Notes: generated by a model from the letters alone, not told the origin. DNA of 64,000 nt from Planococcus sp. CPCC 101016 (GCF_007859295.1 NZ_VOHB01000004.1:330167-394166), one strand, 5' to 3'; counted from the first letter of the stretch, positions 42,001 through 50,402 are shown. Translations and numbers: made by a program.

Positions 42001-43490
42001 CACGAACCACCAAACATATTCTGCTGCATCCAGGCACTTTGCGAGTTCATCTGGCTTAGCGCTTTTTCCATTGCTGTGAACTGCTTCCAATAGCGATCTT
42101 CGACGCGCAATAAACGATCTTGCCAGCGGCTAATTTCATCGTTCATCTGCCTTATTTTTTTTGAAAGTGTACTGTTGTCGACAGAGCTCGAAGAACTGCC
42201 AGCTTTTGTACTGAGGTTTTTAACGATATTATTCAACGTGTCATAGACTCTTGCTCCGACTCCATTGCCCGAAGCATCTCTAGTGGTAAATAATGCCATC
42301 ACTTCATCCGGTTTGTTCTTCAACGCTTCACTCAATTTCGCTTCATCTATGAATAATTTGCCACCTTCAGTATATGCACCAGTGTTTATGCCTATTTGAG
42401 ACAAAAGGTTAAGGTTGCCATCTGCAACACTTGATACCTTGTCCATGAAGGCTCTTCGCAGGTCTTGCATAGCCGATTTCAGCACCGGATCGTTGCGCAA
42501 TAAGCCGCTCCTTGCTTTGTCTTCCCATAATTCAATTTCTTTTTCAGTCATGTCTTTCTTTTGTTCATCGGATAAAGGTTGGAAATCCGGATAGCGCTTT
42601 TCGACCAGCTGCTTCTGCAGCGTTTCAATTGTTTCATTGTATTTGTCGACAAATTCTTTGATCATCGCCAACGGTTTTTCGGGATTGGACTGGACATTTA
42701 TGGTTGCTTCTGTACCAGCCTGCAAAAGATTGATCGTCAATCCGTTAACGGTCGTTTGGTTAGTTTTTAATCCCGTAATTTCAATACCATCAAATTTCAT
42801 GGATCCGTCTGCAGCCCCGGCAGCTGTGGCTGTGGTTGCGCCATTATTAATAATTTTATTAGCCAAATCTGCATTTGCCGTTGTTCCATCTGCTGCTGTG
42901 AAATCCATGGTAAAAGCCTGTTCGGCTCCCATTCCTTTTGTTGCGATGAAAAAGCGGGACGTCGTGTTATCAAAGCTGGCCCGCAGAGCTGGAATCGAAG
43001 CTGCCGTGGCATCCTGAAGATTCTTAGCTACGTCCGCAAACGTATCAGTGCTCGCTACATTAACGCTTATAGTTCCTATCTTTATTTGGCCTGCCACACC
43101 AATTTGATCTGTCGAATTGGCAGCCTTGGTGCTTCCGTCTGCTACTGTTGTCGTAATACCAGCAGTTGAATTCAATTTCGCCGCACTCGCTACACTTGTC
43201 ACCTGTACGTTGTAAGAGCCGCTCATTGCAGTAGCCGTTGTCGCTACCGTGAAACTTGTCGGATTTGGTGAAGTGGCACTATACGAGTTGAATGATGACT
43301 GAAGCCGCAAATTACTGGCGCTTGTCCGAAGAGTCGACATGGACAAATTGGTATTGCGGAATGCTTCCTGCTGCCATTCTGTAAAGGTTTTTTGCTGCAT
43401 TAATTTATCTAAAGGCATCTTTTGGATCTTCATCATGTCTTTGACGATTGATTCTGTATCCATGCCTGATGCTAATCCGCCAACGCGCAT
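42000..43490 (-). CDS. fliD: Flagellar filament cap protein FliD
   Basis: A 496-residue HAP2 protein that caps the filament and inserts flagellin. The N-terminus MRVGGLASGMDTESIVKDMMKIQKMPLDKL is diagnostic. The C-terminus has the paired helices (RQMNDEISRWQDRLLRVEDRYWKQFTAMEKALSQMNSQSAWM). The middle is Ala/Thr-rich. It lies 18 bases after flaG and just before the FliT-like gene. Confidence 0.95.
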   Translation of the reverse strand: MRVGGLASGMDTESIVKDMMKIQKMPLDKLMQQKTFTEWQQEAFRNTNLSMSTLRTSASNLRLQSSFNSYSATSPNPTSFTVATTATAMSGSYNVQVTSVASAAKLNSTAGITTTVADGSTKAANSTDQIGVAGQIKIGTISVNVASTDTFADVAKNLQDATAASIPALRASFDNTTSRFFIATKGMGAEQAFTMDFTAADGTTANADLANKIINNGATTATAAGAADGSMKFDGIEITGLKTNQTTVNGLTINLLQAGTEATINVQSNPEKPLAMIKEFVDKYNETIETLQKQLVEKRYPDFQPLSDEQKKDMTEKEIELWEDKARSGLLRNDPVLKSAMQDLRRAFMDKVSSVADGNLNLLSQIGINTGAYTEGGKLFIDEAKLSEALKNKPDEVMALFTTRDASGNGVGARVYDTLNNIVKNLSTKAGSSSSSVDNSTLSKKIRQMNDEISRWQDRLLRVEDRYWKQFTAMEKALSQMNSQSAWMQQNMFGGS

Positions 43491-43508
43491 ATTCTGTTCA
43501 CTCCGTTC

Positions 43509-43853
43509 TTATAATTTCTCATCCACAATCAGGCCCGCCAATTCGGCCATCGATGCATACATATCCAAGAATTTTTTATTGGGAATTTCCCGCAGGACCT
43601 CATCTGTTTTCGAATCAATTACTTGAACATAATAGACCTCCAGCTTTTCATGCAGTTGGAATTTCACATTTGTCGAGCTCGGTTCTAAAAACTTGTTCAT
43701 GTCCTCTACTTTATCGCTGATCATTTCTTTCGTAATGGATTTATTGATATCCAAAAATTTATTTTCTTCAGGCACTGGCGTTTCTTTGGAAGCTGCTGGA
43801 TTCGGTTCGTTGATTTTTGGAAAATGAGGAATTGACTGATTTACTACTTCCAT
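43509..43853 (-). CDS. flaG: Flagellar protein FlaG (YvyC)
   Basis: A 114-residue protein of the FlaG family; the C-terminal half (FQLHEKLEVYYVQVIDSKTDEVLREIPNKKFLDMYASMAELAGLIVDEKL) is diagnostic. FlaG affects filament length in other bacteria. The ATG at 43853 is preferred over a GTG at 43862 that lies too close to the GGAGA site. First gene of the flaG-fliD-fliT-fliS operon, with a sigma-D promoter upstream. Confidence 0.93.
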   Translation of the reverse strand: MEVVNQSIPHFPKINEPNPAASKETPVPEENKFLDINKSITKEMISDKVEDMNKFLEPSSTNVKFQLHEKLEVYYVQVIDSKTDEVLREIPNKKFLDMYASMAELAGLIVDEKL

Positions 43854-43902
43854 GATTGCCACTCTCCTAATCTTCCAGTTTGTTTAAAAGGCTCTATATT
43901 AG

Positions 43903-43929
43903 TTATCGGCAGAATATGTGGTTTTTTTA
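43903..43929 (-). promoter_or_regulatory. Sigma-D promoter of flaG-fliD-fliT-fliS
   Basis: TAAA (43929-43926), a 15-bp spacer and GCCGATAA (43910-43903) on the minus strand match the sigma-D consensus with one change at the last position. It lies just downstream of the terminator of the preceding gene. Confidence 0.9.
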
Positions 43930-43944
43930 GCAATAAATCAAAAA

Positions 43945-43980
43945 AAATAAGACAGGTCTATGAAAGACATGTCTTATTTT
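43945..43980 (-). terminator. Terminator of the glucosaminidase gene
   Basis: A long stem of about 14 bp begins at the stop codon of the gene and is followed by a T-run on the minus strand, isolating it from flaG. Confidence 0.85.
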
Positions 43981-44719
43981 ATGTGAGCTTGGAATAATAA
44001 TTGTTGACGCCCTGCGTCCAATGGTTATTTAACCCGGTTGGATCGTTAGCGGCTCCAACCGGCGCGTATTTCGCTCCAATTTTCGCAATGGTGTCTTTGC
44101 CTTGATTCAAGTAGTTCTGGCGCAAATTGCGGGCCATATCGAAAATACTGTCTTCTACAGAACCATAACTGCGCAAGCCGTTCTTGCCCATCATCCCGGC
44201 AACATTGTTTTTGTCATTGATCGCTTTCGATGAGCCATTTCCGGTTTCGTGGATGGCGATGGCTGACAATAAATTCGGATCGAGATCGTATTTTTTCCCT
44301 GCATTGATAAAGTGGGCAGCCGTTCCGCTTAACTTGCCTTCTAATGTATTGTCCAATTTGATAAATTGCGTCGGCCGGAACTTCAAATCGCTCTTATCGG
44401 TTGCAGCAGTTGGAACTTCTTTTGTGTTGAGCGGCGGGATCGCAACAGTCGGATTATAGGAATTGGCTAGCGGAGCCGTTAATGGCGTAGTTAATGACGG
44501 CAATGCAGCTTGAACACCCGTTTGCGGAGCTGTCCCCGTATTTGTCTGTTCCATGCTTTCCATCATAGCACTCATCAGCATCGCAAAAAATGTGCTGGGA
44601 CTTGTCGAACTGCTGACAGAGTTACTGGTGCTGTCAGTCTGTCCTAAAGCAGGCATCGACTTCGCCATCGTGGCGATTGTATTATATAAAAAAAGATTAG
44701 AAGATATCGGACTGGTCAA
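43979..44719 (-). CDS. Glucosaminidase-like cell-wall hydrolase in the flagellar island
   Basis: A 246-residue protein. The C-terminal domain (residues about 130-245) resembles GH73/lysozyme-like glucosaminidases, with a catalytic-type Glu158 in AIAIHETGNGSS and a YAP-x-GAxNDPTGLN-x-HW segment. The N-terminal 125 residues are Ser/Thr/Pro-rich and have no signal peptide or membrane helix. Lying between hag-yjfB and flaG, it may be exported by the flagellar apparatus and open the wall for the rod, like FlgJ of other bacteria (inference). Start TTG with a GTGAG site. Confidence 0.75.
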   Translation of the reverse strand: MTSPISSNLFLYNTIATMAKSMPALGQTDSTSNSVSSSTSPSTFFAMLMSAMMESMEQTNTGTAPQTGVQAALPSLTTPLTAPLANSYNPTVAIPPLNTKEVPTAATDKSDLKFRPTQFIKLDNTLEGKLSGTAAHFINAGKKYDLDPNLLSAIAIHETGNGSSKAINDKNNVAGMMGKNGLRSYGSVEDSIFDMARNLRQNYLNQGKDTIAKIGAKYAPVGAANDPTGLNNHWTQGVNNYYSKLT

Positions 44720-44829
44720 TCGGTTCTCACACCCTTTGCTTGAGTTAATCTTGTTTAGTGTACAAGATAACGGACAAAAAAAGAATAGGATAATTGTGGG
44801 AGGAAATAAAATCTTTATCCAGTAAAAAG

Positions 44830-44866
44830 AAAAAAAGCCTGTGACCTTTTACAGTCATAGACTTTC
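44830..44866 (-). terminator. Probable terminator after yjfB
   Basis: An imperfect stem of about 10 bp with mismatches, followed on the minus strand by a long T-run, starts nine bases after the small gene's stop. About 110 bases between here and the glucosaminidase start hold no clear promoter. Confidence 0.5.
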
Positions 44867-44874
44867 TCACTCAT

Positions 44875-45051
44875 TTACCCTCTAATGTCCAACTTGCCAC
44901 CAATATGAGGCTGTACAAACTGTCCCAGCATTTTTACAACACTCTGACCATTTGTTTCAGCTTGGTTGATTGTCTTTTTCATAATAGAAACGTTTACTTC
45001 TGTTCGAACATTTATCTGACTGATTGCCATTGATAACGCACCAATATCCAT
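44875..45051 (-). CDS. YjfB-family putative motility protein, 58 aa
   Basis: A 58-residue protein, easily missed because of its size. It starts MDIGALSMAISQINVRTEVN and contains IMKKTINQAETNGQSVVKML, the pattern of the YjfB motility family (amphipathic Met/Val/Ile-rich helices followed by a short tail). The ATG follows a strong AAGGAGG. It lies just after the hag terminator, whose U-run almost touches its ribosome binding site, so it is probably made by read-through from hag. Function in motility is not established. Confidence 0.85.
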   Translation of the reverse strand: MDIGALSMAISQINVRTEVNVSIMKKTINQAETNGQSVVKMLGQFVQPHIGGKLDIRG

Positions 45052-45065
45052 TAGACTGCCTCCTT

Positions 45066-45095
45066 ATAAAAAAAGGAGCCTAAAATTAGGCTCCT
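45066..45095 (-). terminator. Intrinsic terminator after hag
   Basis: A perfect 9-bp stem with a short AATT-type loop is followed on the minus strand by a seven-base T-run. It separates the strongly expressed flagellin gene from yjfB. Confidence 0.88.
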
Positions 45096-45109
45096 GTTGA
45101 TTCTTAATA

Positions 45110-45967
45110 TTAACGTAGCAATTGAAGCACTTGCTGCGGAGCCTGGTTGGCTTGAGCTAGCATTGCTTGTGATGCTTGGGCAAGAATTGAATTCTTTGTT
45201 TGTTCCATCATTTCTTTCGCCATATCGACGTCACGAACTCGTGATTCCGCAGCAGTAAGGTTTTCTGCAGACGTGTTCAAATTATTTGTTGCGTACTCTA
45301 AGCGATTTTGGTTAGCTCCTAAGTTAGAACGCTCAGCTGAAACTGCTTTTATAGCATCATTAATAGTTGTAATTGCTGCTGTTGCTACTGCAGAAGTTGA
45401 AGAAATATCAATAGCATCAGTTGCTTCATCATCAGTTGTAGCGATAGCTAAACCAGTTGAACCTCTCATATCAGCGAAGTTAACCGTAATTTGTTGATTT
45501 TCATTCGCTCCAACTTGGAAGGTAAATGAACCATCTCCATTCGGTCCGCCTACGCCAGTCAAGAGATCTTGACCGTTAAACTGAGTATCTTTAGCAATGC
45601 GGTTAACATCCTTTGCCAACTGATCTGCTTCATTCTGAATTGCTTCACGATCTTCAGTTGTGTTTGTATCGTTTGAAGCTTGTACAGCTAATTCACGCAT
45701 GCGCTGAAGAATGTCTTGAGTTTCATTCAATGCACCTTCTGCTGTTTGAATTAAAGAAATACCATCTTGCGCATTTCGAGAACCTTGTTCAAGTCCGCGA
45801 ATCTGTCCACGCATTTTCTCAGAAATTGAAAGTCCAGCTGCATCGTCTTTCGCGCTGTTGATGCGAAGTCCAGAAGAAAGCTTTTCCATGCTGTTCATTT
45901 GTGCGCTTTGAGCAGAGCCCATTTGTCTGTGTGTGTTAAGTGCTGCGATATTGTGATTGATAATCAT
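45110..45967 (-). CDS. hag: Flagellin (Hag/FliC)
   Basis: A 285-residue flagellin. Residues 1-140 ([55 protein letters not shown]) and the last 90 ([64 protein letters not shown]) are the D0/D1 core; the central variable part is only about 50 residues, a compact Bacillus-type filament. Transcription is from a sigma-D promoter; translation is probably controlled by CsrA and FliW encoded just upstream. Confidence 0.97.
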   Translation of the reverse strand: MIINHNIAALNTHRQMGSAQSAQMNSMEKLSSGLRINSAKDDAAGLSISEKMRGQIRGLEQGSRNAQDGISLIQTAEGALNETQDILQRMRELAVQASNDTNTTEDREAIQNEADQLAKDVNRIAKDTQFNGQDLLTGVGGPNGDGSFTFQVGANENQQITVNFADMRGSTGLAIATTDDEATDAIDISSTSAVATAAITTINDAIKAVSAERSNLGANQNRLEYATNNLNTSAENLTAAESRVRDVDMAKEMMEQTKNSILAQASQAMLAQANQAPQQVLQLLR

Positions 45968-45975
45968 TGTGTATT

Positions 45976-46026
45976 ACCTCCGTGTAATGTTTTTTTGTTT
46001 TTTTGCAAGCGCCCAAATCCTTTTGA
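45976..46026 (-). promoter_or_regulatory. Hag leader with candidate CsrA sites
   Basis: The transcript from the sigma-D promoter has a leader of about 70 bases with two GGA elements: an AAAAGGAUUUGGG near 46026-46014 and the Shine-Dalgarno ACGGAGGUA near 45982-45975. A GGA upstream plus one overlapping the ribosome binding site is the arrangement CsrA uses on B. subtilis hag. CsrA binding here is an inference supported by the adjacent csrA and fliW. Confidence 0.6.
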
Positions 46027-46043
46027 ACTGCCTTACATAAGTT

Positions 46044-46070
46044 ATATCGGAGGGGTTTCATAAATGTTTA
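46044..46070 (-). promoter_or_regulatory. Sigma-D promoter of hag
   Basis: TAAA (46070-46067), a 15-bp spacer and TCCGATAT (46051-46044) on the minus strand match the sigma-D consensus with one change at the first base of the -10 box. Confidence 0.9.
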
Positions 46071-46142
46071 GTGTTTTTTGAAAGTTTTTCTTTTTTATTT
46101 CTAATCCATATAAAAAGCCTGCAAAATCTGCAGGCTTTCCCT

Positions 46143-46367
46143 CTATTTCTTCTTCATGCTCAGGAAGTCGCTCAAATTGATGACATTCGAAGTCGCTTGT
46201 TTGTTCTCTTCCTGAATCTCCAGGTACACTTCTTTCCGGTGGATAGTGACTTGCTTCGGCGCGTTGATGCCGAGGCGTACCATGTCGCCTTCTATAGAGG
46301 TAACCGTGATTTCGATATCGTCGTTGATAATGATTGTTTCGCCTTTTTTTCGTCCCAGTACTAACAT
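46143..46367 (-). CDS. csrA: Translational regulator CsrA
   Basis: A 74-residue Csr[52 protein letters not shown] is nearly identical in pattern to the Bacillus protein, including the RNA-binding Leu4/Arg6 and Arg of VTIHR. It represses flagellin translation and is released by FliW, which it follows by three bases. Confidence 0.97.
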   Translation of the reverse strand: MLVLGRKKGETIIINDDIEITVTSIEGDMVRLGINAPKQVTIHRKEVYLEIQEENKQATSNVINLSDFLSMKKK

Positions 46368-46370
46368 TTC

Positions 46371-46826
46371 TTACACCTGCCTTGCAGCGGTGTCGCCGCT
46401 CTGGAATAAAGCCTGCTTGATCTGGTAGTCTTTGTTGTTCAAGACAATTTGCATGCCCAACTGTTTTTTATTATTGATGACCAATGGTGCCTTTAAGTTC
46501 GTTGTCGCTCCACTAATGTTGCCTTTAACCGTTACTGTTGTTAACACGATGGCATCTGCCGGATCTTCCAGCTGCAGCCGCTCCACCATCTGCTCTTCCA
46601 GCTTGATATCGTAATCCTGGAAAAACGTAAATGGATCGACCAGGAAGAAACTGACTTGCATCGCTTCCACCGACTGCAGGAAAAAGAATGGCGATTCGCC
46701 TTCTGCGTCTGCTGGTATCAATACATACTCCTTATATTCTTCAAATCCTGGAATGCCTTTATCAAATGTGATGACGCGTTCTTCAGCCAGGTCCACTTCA
46801 CCGAATTGTTCTGTTTGAACTTTCAT
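46371..46826 (-). CDS. fliW: Flagellar assembly factor FliW
   Basis: A 151-residue FliW; MKVQTEQFGEVDLAEERVITFDKGIPGFEEYKEYVLIP is diagnostic. It binds either CsrA or flagellin, coupling flagellin synthesis to its export. The ATG at 46826 follows AAAGGGAG; further upstream ATGs are in frame but lie inside the preceding terminator. It forms an operon with csrA. Confidence 0.95.
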   Translation of the reverse strand: MKVQTEQFGEVDLAEERVITFDKGIPGFEEYKEYVLIPADAEGESPFFFLQSVEAMQVSFFLVDPFTFFQDYDIKLEEQMVERLQLEDPADAIVLTTVTVKGNISGATTNLKAPLVINNKKQLGMQIVLNNKDYQIKQALFQSGDTAARQV

Positions 46827-46852
46827 GTCCAACTCCCTTTCCATAACAAAAA

Positions 46853-46889
46853 GATGCCTCTTAAGATAAAGATATCTCACCAGGCATTT
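46853..46889 (-). terminator. Hairpin terminator between the cyclase gene and fliW
   Basis: A two-part stem (six pairs at the base, five near the loop) is followed on the minus strand by CTTTTTG. It would end the cyclase transcript. It lies only about 26 bases before the fliW start, leaving almost no room for a fliW promoter after it, so fliW-csrA may depend on read-through or be attenuated here. Confidence 0.7.
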
Positions 46890-46932
46890 ATTAACAATCA
46901 ATTTTTATTTAACTCCATAAATTGGAAACCTT

Positions 46933-48756
46933 TTAACCTGCATGCTTCTCGATCAATACATTCTCTTTTAACCGAATCCGCACCAAATCCACTGCACCTT
47001 CGATTCCTTTTAAGACAGCTGAAAACTCTTCAAGCTCGACATCAGCAGCTGACAGCAATTCCACTGAGGATGTGTGCGCCAATAACTCACGGCTAATGAC
47101 GACATCATTGCCTTCGCCCTGACCTTCGATCCGTGCCGCAATATTGACCGTCCGCCCAAAATAATCAAGGCGATCATTGGAATTGACGGCGATGGCCGCT
47201 CCGCTGTACACCCCGAGACGCAGCACCAGTTCTTCATTCGCTGTATCATTGAACGCTTGCAGATTTTTCTGGATAGCCAACGCTGCCTTCAATCCGTCCT
47301 CGGGTTTATGAAAGACAGCCATAACAGCGTCGCCGATCGTTTTCACGACGCTTCCGGAGTTTTTGACAATATGTCCGGTCAGAAAATCGAAATGGTTGCG
47401 CACCTGGCCGTAGGCGCTGGAGTCGCCAATCGTTTCATACAGCAAGGTTGAGCCTTTTAAATCCGTAAACAAGATCGTCACGTGGTCAATTCCGATTTTC
47501 TGGTCCGGAGACAAAACTTCAGAAGAAAAAAGGTCCCTGAACTCCTGCATCACTGTAACTTTTGCAGCCGTTACTGCCTGCTTATTCCAGTCCGAATGTT
47601 CCAAAGCGACGACAACATCTGCACTGCTGGAGTTTTTGATGACAACTTCCCCTGTATTCGATACCGAATCCTGGGACCAGCCCAAATCTGAATACAAAAG
47701 CTGTGTTGCTTCCGCACTTTTATCTACAGTTACTCTGTCATTCGCTTGAAGCACACGGAAGCGCAGTGCCTCTTCACCTTGTGGAATCCTAAAGCTCGCG
47801 GTCTTGCCCCTTTCAATAACTTGCTGGGCTTTGACATGCGGCGTAATCATTGGCCCGCCGATGCAATACACTTCAGCGTAAGCCTTGCGTATAGCCGGGT
47901 GAACAGAAAAGTTCAGTTCGACAAATTGATCAAAATTGGCATCGTAATTGACGCCGCATAGGTCGCAATGAAACGCCTGCTCGAGCTGTGACAGCGAGCT
48001 GTGCTCGACTTTCGAAACCCGGCAGTTCGGGCAGATCACGTTCCAGCTCAGGTTTAGCAACCCCGCTTTTGTGGCATAGAGCAGCACACGCAAGGTTTCA
48101 TCCAAGTCAGTGTTCCACATCCGGGCAAGATTCACCGGCTCGATTTGGGCAACGTCGTGGTCGCCTTTCCCAACTAAATAATCATGCAATTGTTCCACGT
48201 AATGATTCTCGACGGGCGACTTGGCAAGCAGAGCCGACAGCCGGTCAAGTTCAAGCAAATTGATTTCAACGGCTTTTGGTCTTTGCGGCGCTTCCAATAC
48301 ATTTGTTGCCTCAGACGCCAAATAATCATCTAAGTAACGCATGATCTTTTTGACTGCCGGCAATCCGGTTGCCCAAATGGCTCCATATCCAAGAGGATTG
48401 AGCGGCACAAAGTCAGCCGTCAGCTTGACCCGGGTTCCATTCTGCGCACTATCGAACAGTTCAACCTTCAGCGTGTAACGCTTGAGCGGACCCGTCAGGT
48501 AGCGGCGTTCAACCGTATAGCTGTCGTTTTCCTGCCACTGGAACGGGAACTCCTGCCACGATATGGGCACGAGCCCCAGCACTTTGGCATGAGCTTCCCG
48601 GTAAAACACTTCTACTCCGTCCTGCTTGGCCGGACTGAAACTTACCGGGAACAGGCCGATATACAAATTCATGCGGTTGTTGTCCGCGAGCAGCTGCCAG
48701 GCCGTTTTCCGGTCTACAGCATATTCTTTTTCAAGCACGTAAGTTTTAGGTTTCAT
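46933..48756 (-). CDS. SRPBCC-class III adenylate cyclase fusion (DUF5939)
   Basis: A 607-residue protein. Residues 1-150 look like an SRPBCC/START-type ligand pocket and 170-300 form a DUF5939-like linker with two CxxC pairs (CPNC and CDLC) that may hold zinc. From 428 follows a class III nucleotidyl cyclase domain. Catalytic residues are complete: metal-binding Asp432 (FTDLKGS) and Asp476 (KTIGDAV), adenine-selecting Lys472 and Asp531 (LDYFGR), and Asn538 and Arg542 (VNIAAR). It should make cAMP, unusual in Bacillales. No membrane helices. It precedes fliW with a terminator between. Confidence 0.85.
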   Translation of the reverse strand: MKPKTYVLEKEYAVDRKTAWQLLADNNRMNLYIGLFPVSFSPAKQDGVEVFYREAHAKVLGLVPISWQEFPFQWQENDSYTVERRYLTGPLKRYTLKVELFDSAQNGTRVKLTADFVPLNPLGYGAIWATGLPAVKKIMRYLDDYLASEATNVLEAPQRPKAVEINLLELDRLSALLAKSPVENHYVEQLHDYLVGKGDHDVAQIEPVNLARMWNTDLDETLRVLLYATKAGLLNLSWNVICPNCRVSKVEHSSLSQLEQAFHCDLCGVNYDANFDQFVELNFSVHPAIRKAYAEVYCIGGPMITPHVKAQQVIERGKTASFRIPQGEEALRFRVLQANDRVTVDKSAEATQLLYSDLGWSQDSVSNTGEVVIKNSSSADVVVALEHSDWNKQAVTAAKVTVMQEFRDLFSSEVLSPDQKIGIDHVTILFTDLKGSTLLYETIGDSSAYGQVRNHFDFLTGHIVKNSGSVVKTIGDAVMAVFHKPEDGLKAALAIQKNLQAFNDTANEELVLRLGVYSGAAIAVNSNDRLDYFGRTVNIAARIEGQGEGNDVVISRELLAHTSSVELLSAADVELEEFSAVLKGIEGAVDLVRIRLKENVLIEKHAG

Positions 48757-48769
48757 ATTTTGTTCACTC

Positions 48770-49114
48770 CTAAGAAATCGCTATGGCAATGGCAAGCAAA
48801 ATGATATGGAAAATTTGGTCAGCCATAATCGACAGCCAGGCCTTTTCAGGTCCTTTGGCTGTCTGAATCCGCTCTACCCAAAACATCACAAAGCTTCTTC
48901 GGTCCAGAATGATATGGCCAATGAAAATAATGGCGAGCGCCGGCAAAGACAGTCCACCCGAGAAAATGCCAAACACGGCGATAACTATTGTGTAAACAGA
49001 TACATGCGTCAATAAAGGCAGCCATTTGCTTGCCTTGTGTTTGGCCATCCAACTTGTCTGCAGCAAAAAATCGCCGATTAAATGGCCGATCAATAATACG
49101 TCAAATTGACTCAT
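48770..49114 (-). CDS. DUF3307 membrane protein
   Basis: A 114-residue membrane protein with three to four hydrophobic helices. The start LLIGHLIGDFLLQTSWMAKHKASK and the middle GHIILDRRSFVMFWVE fit DUF3307, whose function is unknown; members often lie next to signalling genes. Its ATG overlaps the stop of the HD-GYP gene by four bases, so they are translated together. Confidence 0.82.
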   Translation of the reverse strand: MSQFDVLLIGHLIGDFLLQTSWMAKHKASKWLPLLTHVSVYTIVIAVFGIFSGGLSLPALAIIFIGHIILDRRSFVMFWVERIQTAKGPEKAWLSIMADQIFHIILLAIAIAIS

Positions 49115-50262
49115 AGCTGATAGCCTCTTCCCTGTTGCTCTTCGTATTGTTCTAATTGGTAATCGCAGCTCGCAAGAATTCCAGCGAATGCATCGACAAT
49201 TTTACTGTCAAATAAGGTTTCCCGGCAGCGTATCAGCTCTTCCGATCCGAGCTTGAAAGACATTCCTTTACTGTAGGAACGCGCGGTCGTCATGGCATCA
49301 AAAGCATCAGCCACTCCGACAATTCGGGCGAATAACGGAATCTCATCTCCTGCCAAGCCATGCGGGTAACCGGTGCCGTCAAGCCGTTCATGATGAGACA
49401 GGGCTGTTTCAATGGCCTGTGTCATTGCCTCTTTCGGCTCCATATTGGACAGGATGTTTGCGCCGATAACGGTGTGCTGCTTGATGGCTGCGAATTCCTC
49501 ATTTGTCAGCCGCCCCGGTTTTCTAAGGATATCATCCGGTATGCCGATTTTTCCGATGTCGTGCAACAAAGCCGCTTTATACAGCTCTTCGCAATCATGT
49601 GCATCCAGTCCAAGCTTTTGGGCAATCCACAATGCGTATTTCGCTACTCGCTCTGAGTGGCCCGCCGTATAAGGATCACGCGCATCCAACACTTTCGCTA
49701 AGGTACGGATCATACTCAGCAGCATGCGCTGCAGTTCGTCGTACATTTGGCTGTTATGGAGCGCCAGAGCCGATTGGTTGGCAAGCGCCACCGCCAGGCT
49801 GATGTCCTGTTCGGAGAAAAAGGCAATGTCTTTCTTGTTCAACAGCTGCAAGGCACCCAGCACCTTGCCTTTGACCGCAAGCGGCACGGTGATCATCGAC
49901 TTGGTTACAAAACCGCTTGAATGATCCACCCGGTCGGCCCAGTCCGGATTCAGCGCCACGTTTTCAATCAGCTGGGCTTCACCTGTTCCAATCACTTTGC
50001 CGACAATGCCTTCATCCTTATTTAATTCGATGTTCAGGATGTCAGGCGCAGAAGGTCCGTAAGCAGCAGCTGCTTTGATCGTTTGTTGTTCCTTGTTCAG
50101 CACCCATAAGGTTCCCGCTTCTGCTCCCACTATTTGCACCATCTGCAGCAGGATGTTTTCAAGAACTTCTTCCATCTCTATATTTGAATTCAATTGCTTT
50201 GAAGCTTCCAATAAAGTCACTAGCTCTTGAATCTTAGATTCCAAATCCTTTAATTGCGTCAT
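49111..50262 (-). CDS. GAF-HD-GYP protein, predicted c-di-GMP phosphodiesterase
   Basis: A 383-residue cytoplasmic protein with a short coiled coil, a GAF sensor domain (residues about 20-165) and a C-terminal HD-GYP domain (about 175-370). The metal-binding HD pair is in AALLHDIGKIGIPDDIL and the substrate motif in HHERLDGTGYPHGLAGDEIP. This class degrades c-di-GMP to pGpG or GMP. The ATG at 50262 follows GGAGGAAG. It heads an operon with DUF3307 and probably the cyclase gene, upstream of the flagellar island. Confidence 0.87.
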   Translation of the reverse strand: MTQLKDLESKIQELVTLLEASKQLNSNIEMEEVLENILLQMVQIVGAEAGTLWVLNKEQQTIKAAAAYGPSAPDILNIELNKDEGIVGKVIGTGEAQLIENVALNPDWADRVDHSSGFVTKSMITVPLAVKGKVLGALQLLNKKDIAFFSEQDISLAVALANQSALALHNSQMYDELQRMLLSMIRTLAKVLDARDPYTAGHSERVAKYALWIAQKLGLDAHDCEELYKAALLHDIGKIGIPDDILRKPGRLTNEEFAAIKQHTVIGANILSNMEPKEAMTQAIETALSHHERLDGTGYPHGLAGDEIPLFARIVGVADAFDAMTTARSYSKGMSFKLGSEELIRCRETLFDSKIVDAFAGILASCDYQLEQYEEQQGRGYQL

Positions 50263-50402
50263 CGACTTCCTCCGATAGCTTATAGTAACCAAAAATGATT
50301 GTTTTTTATGCTAATCTTATTGTTTCTTGTCGATCATATCCTTTACCTTGCTGTTATGCAATATTATCCATATTATTTATTTTGCATTTACATCAATCCA
50401 GC

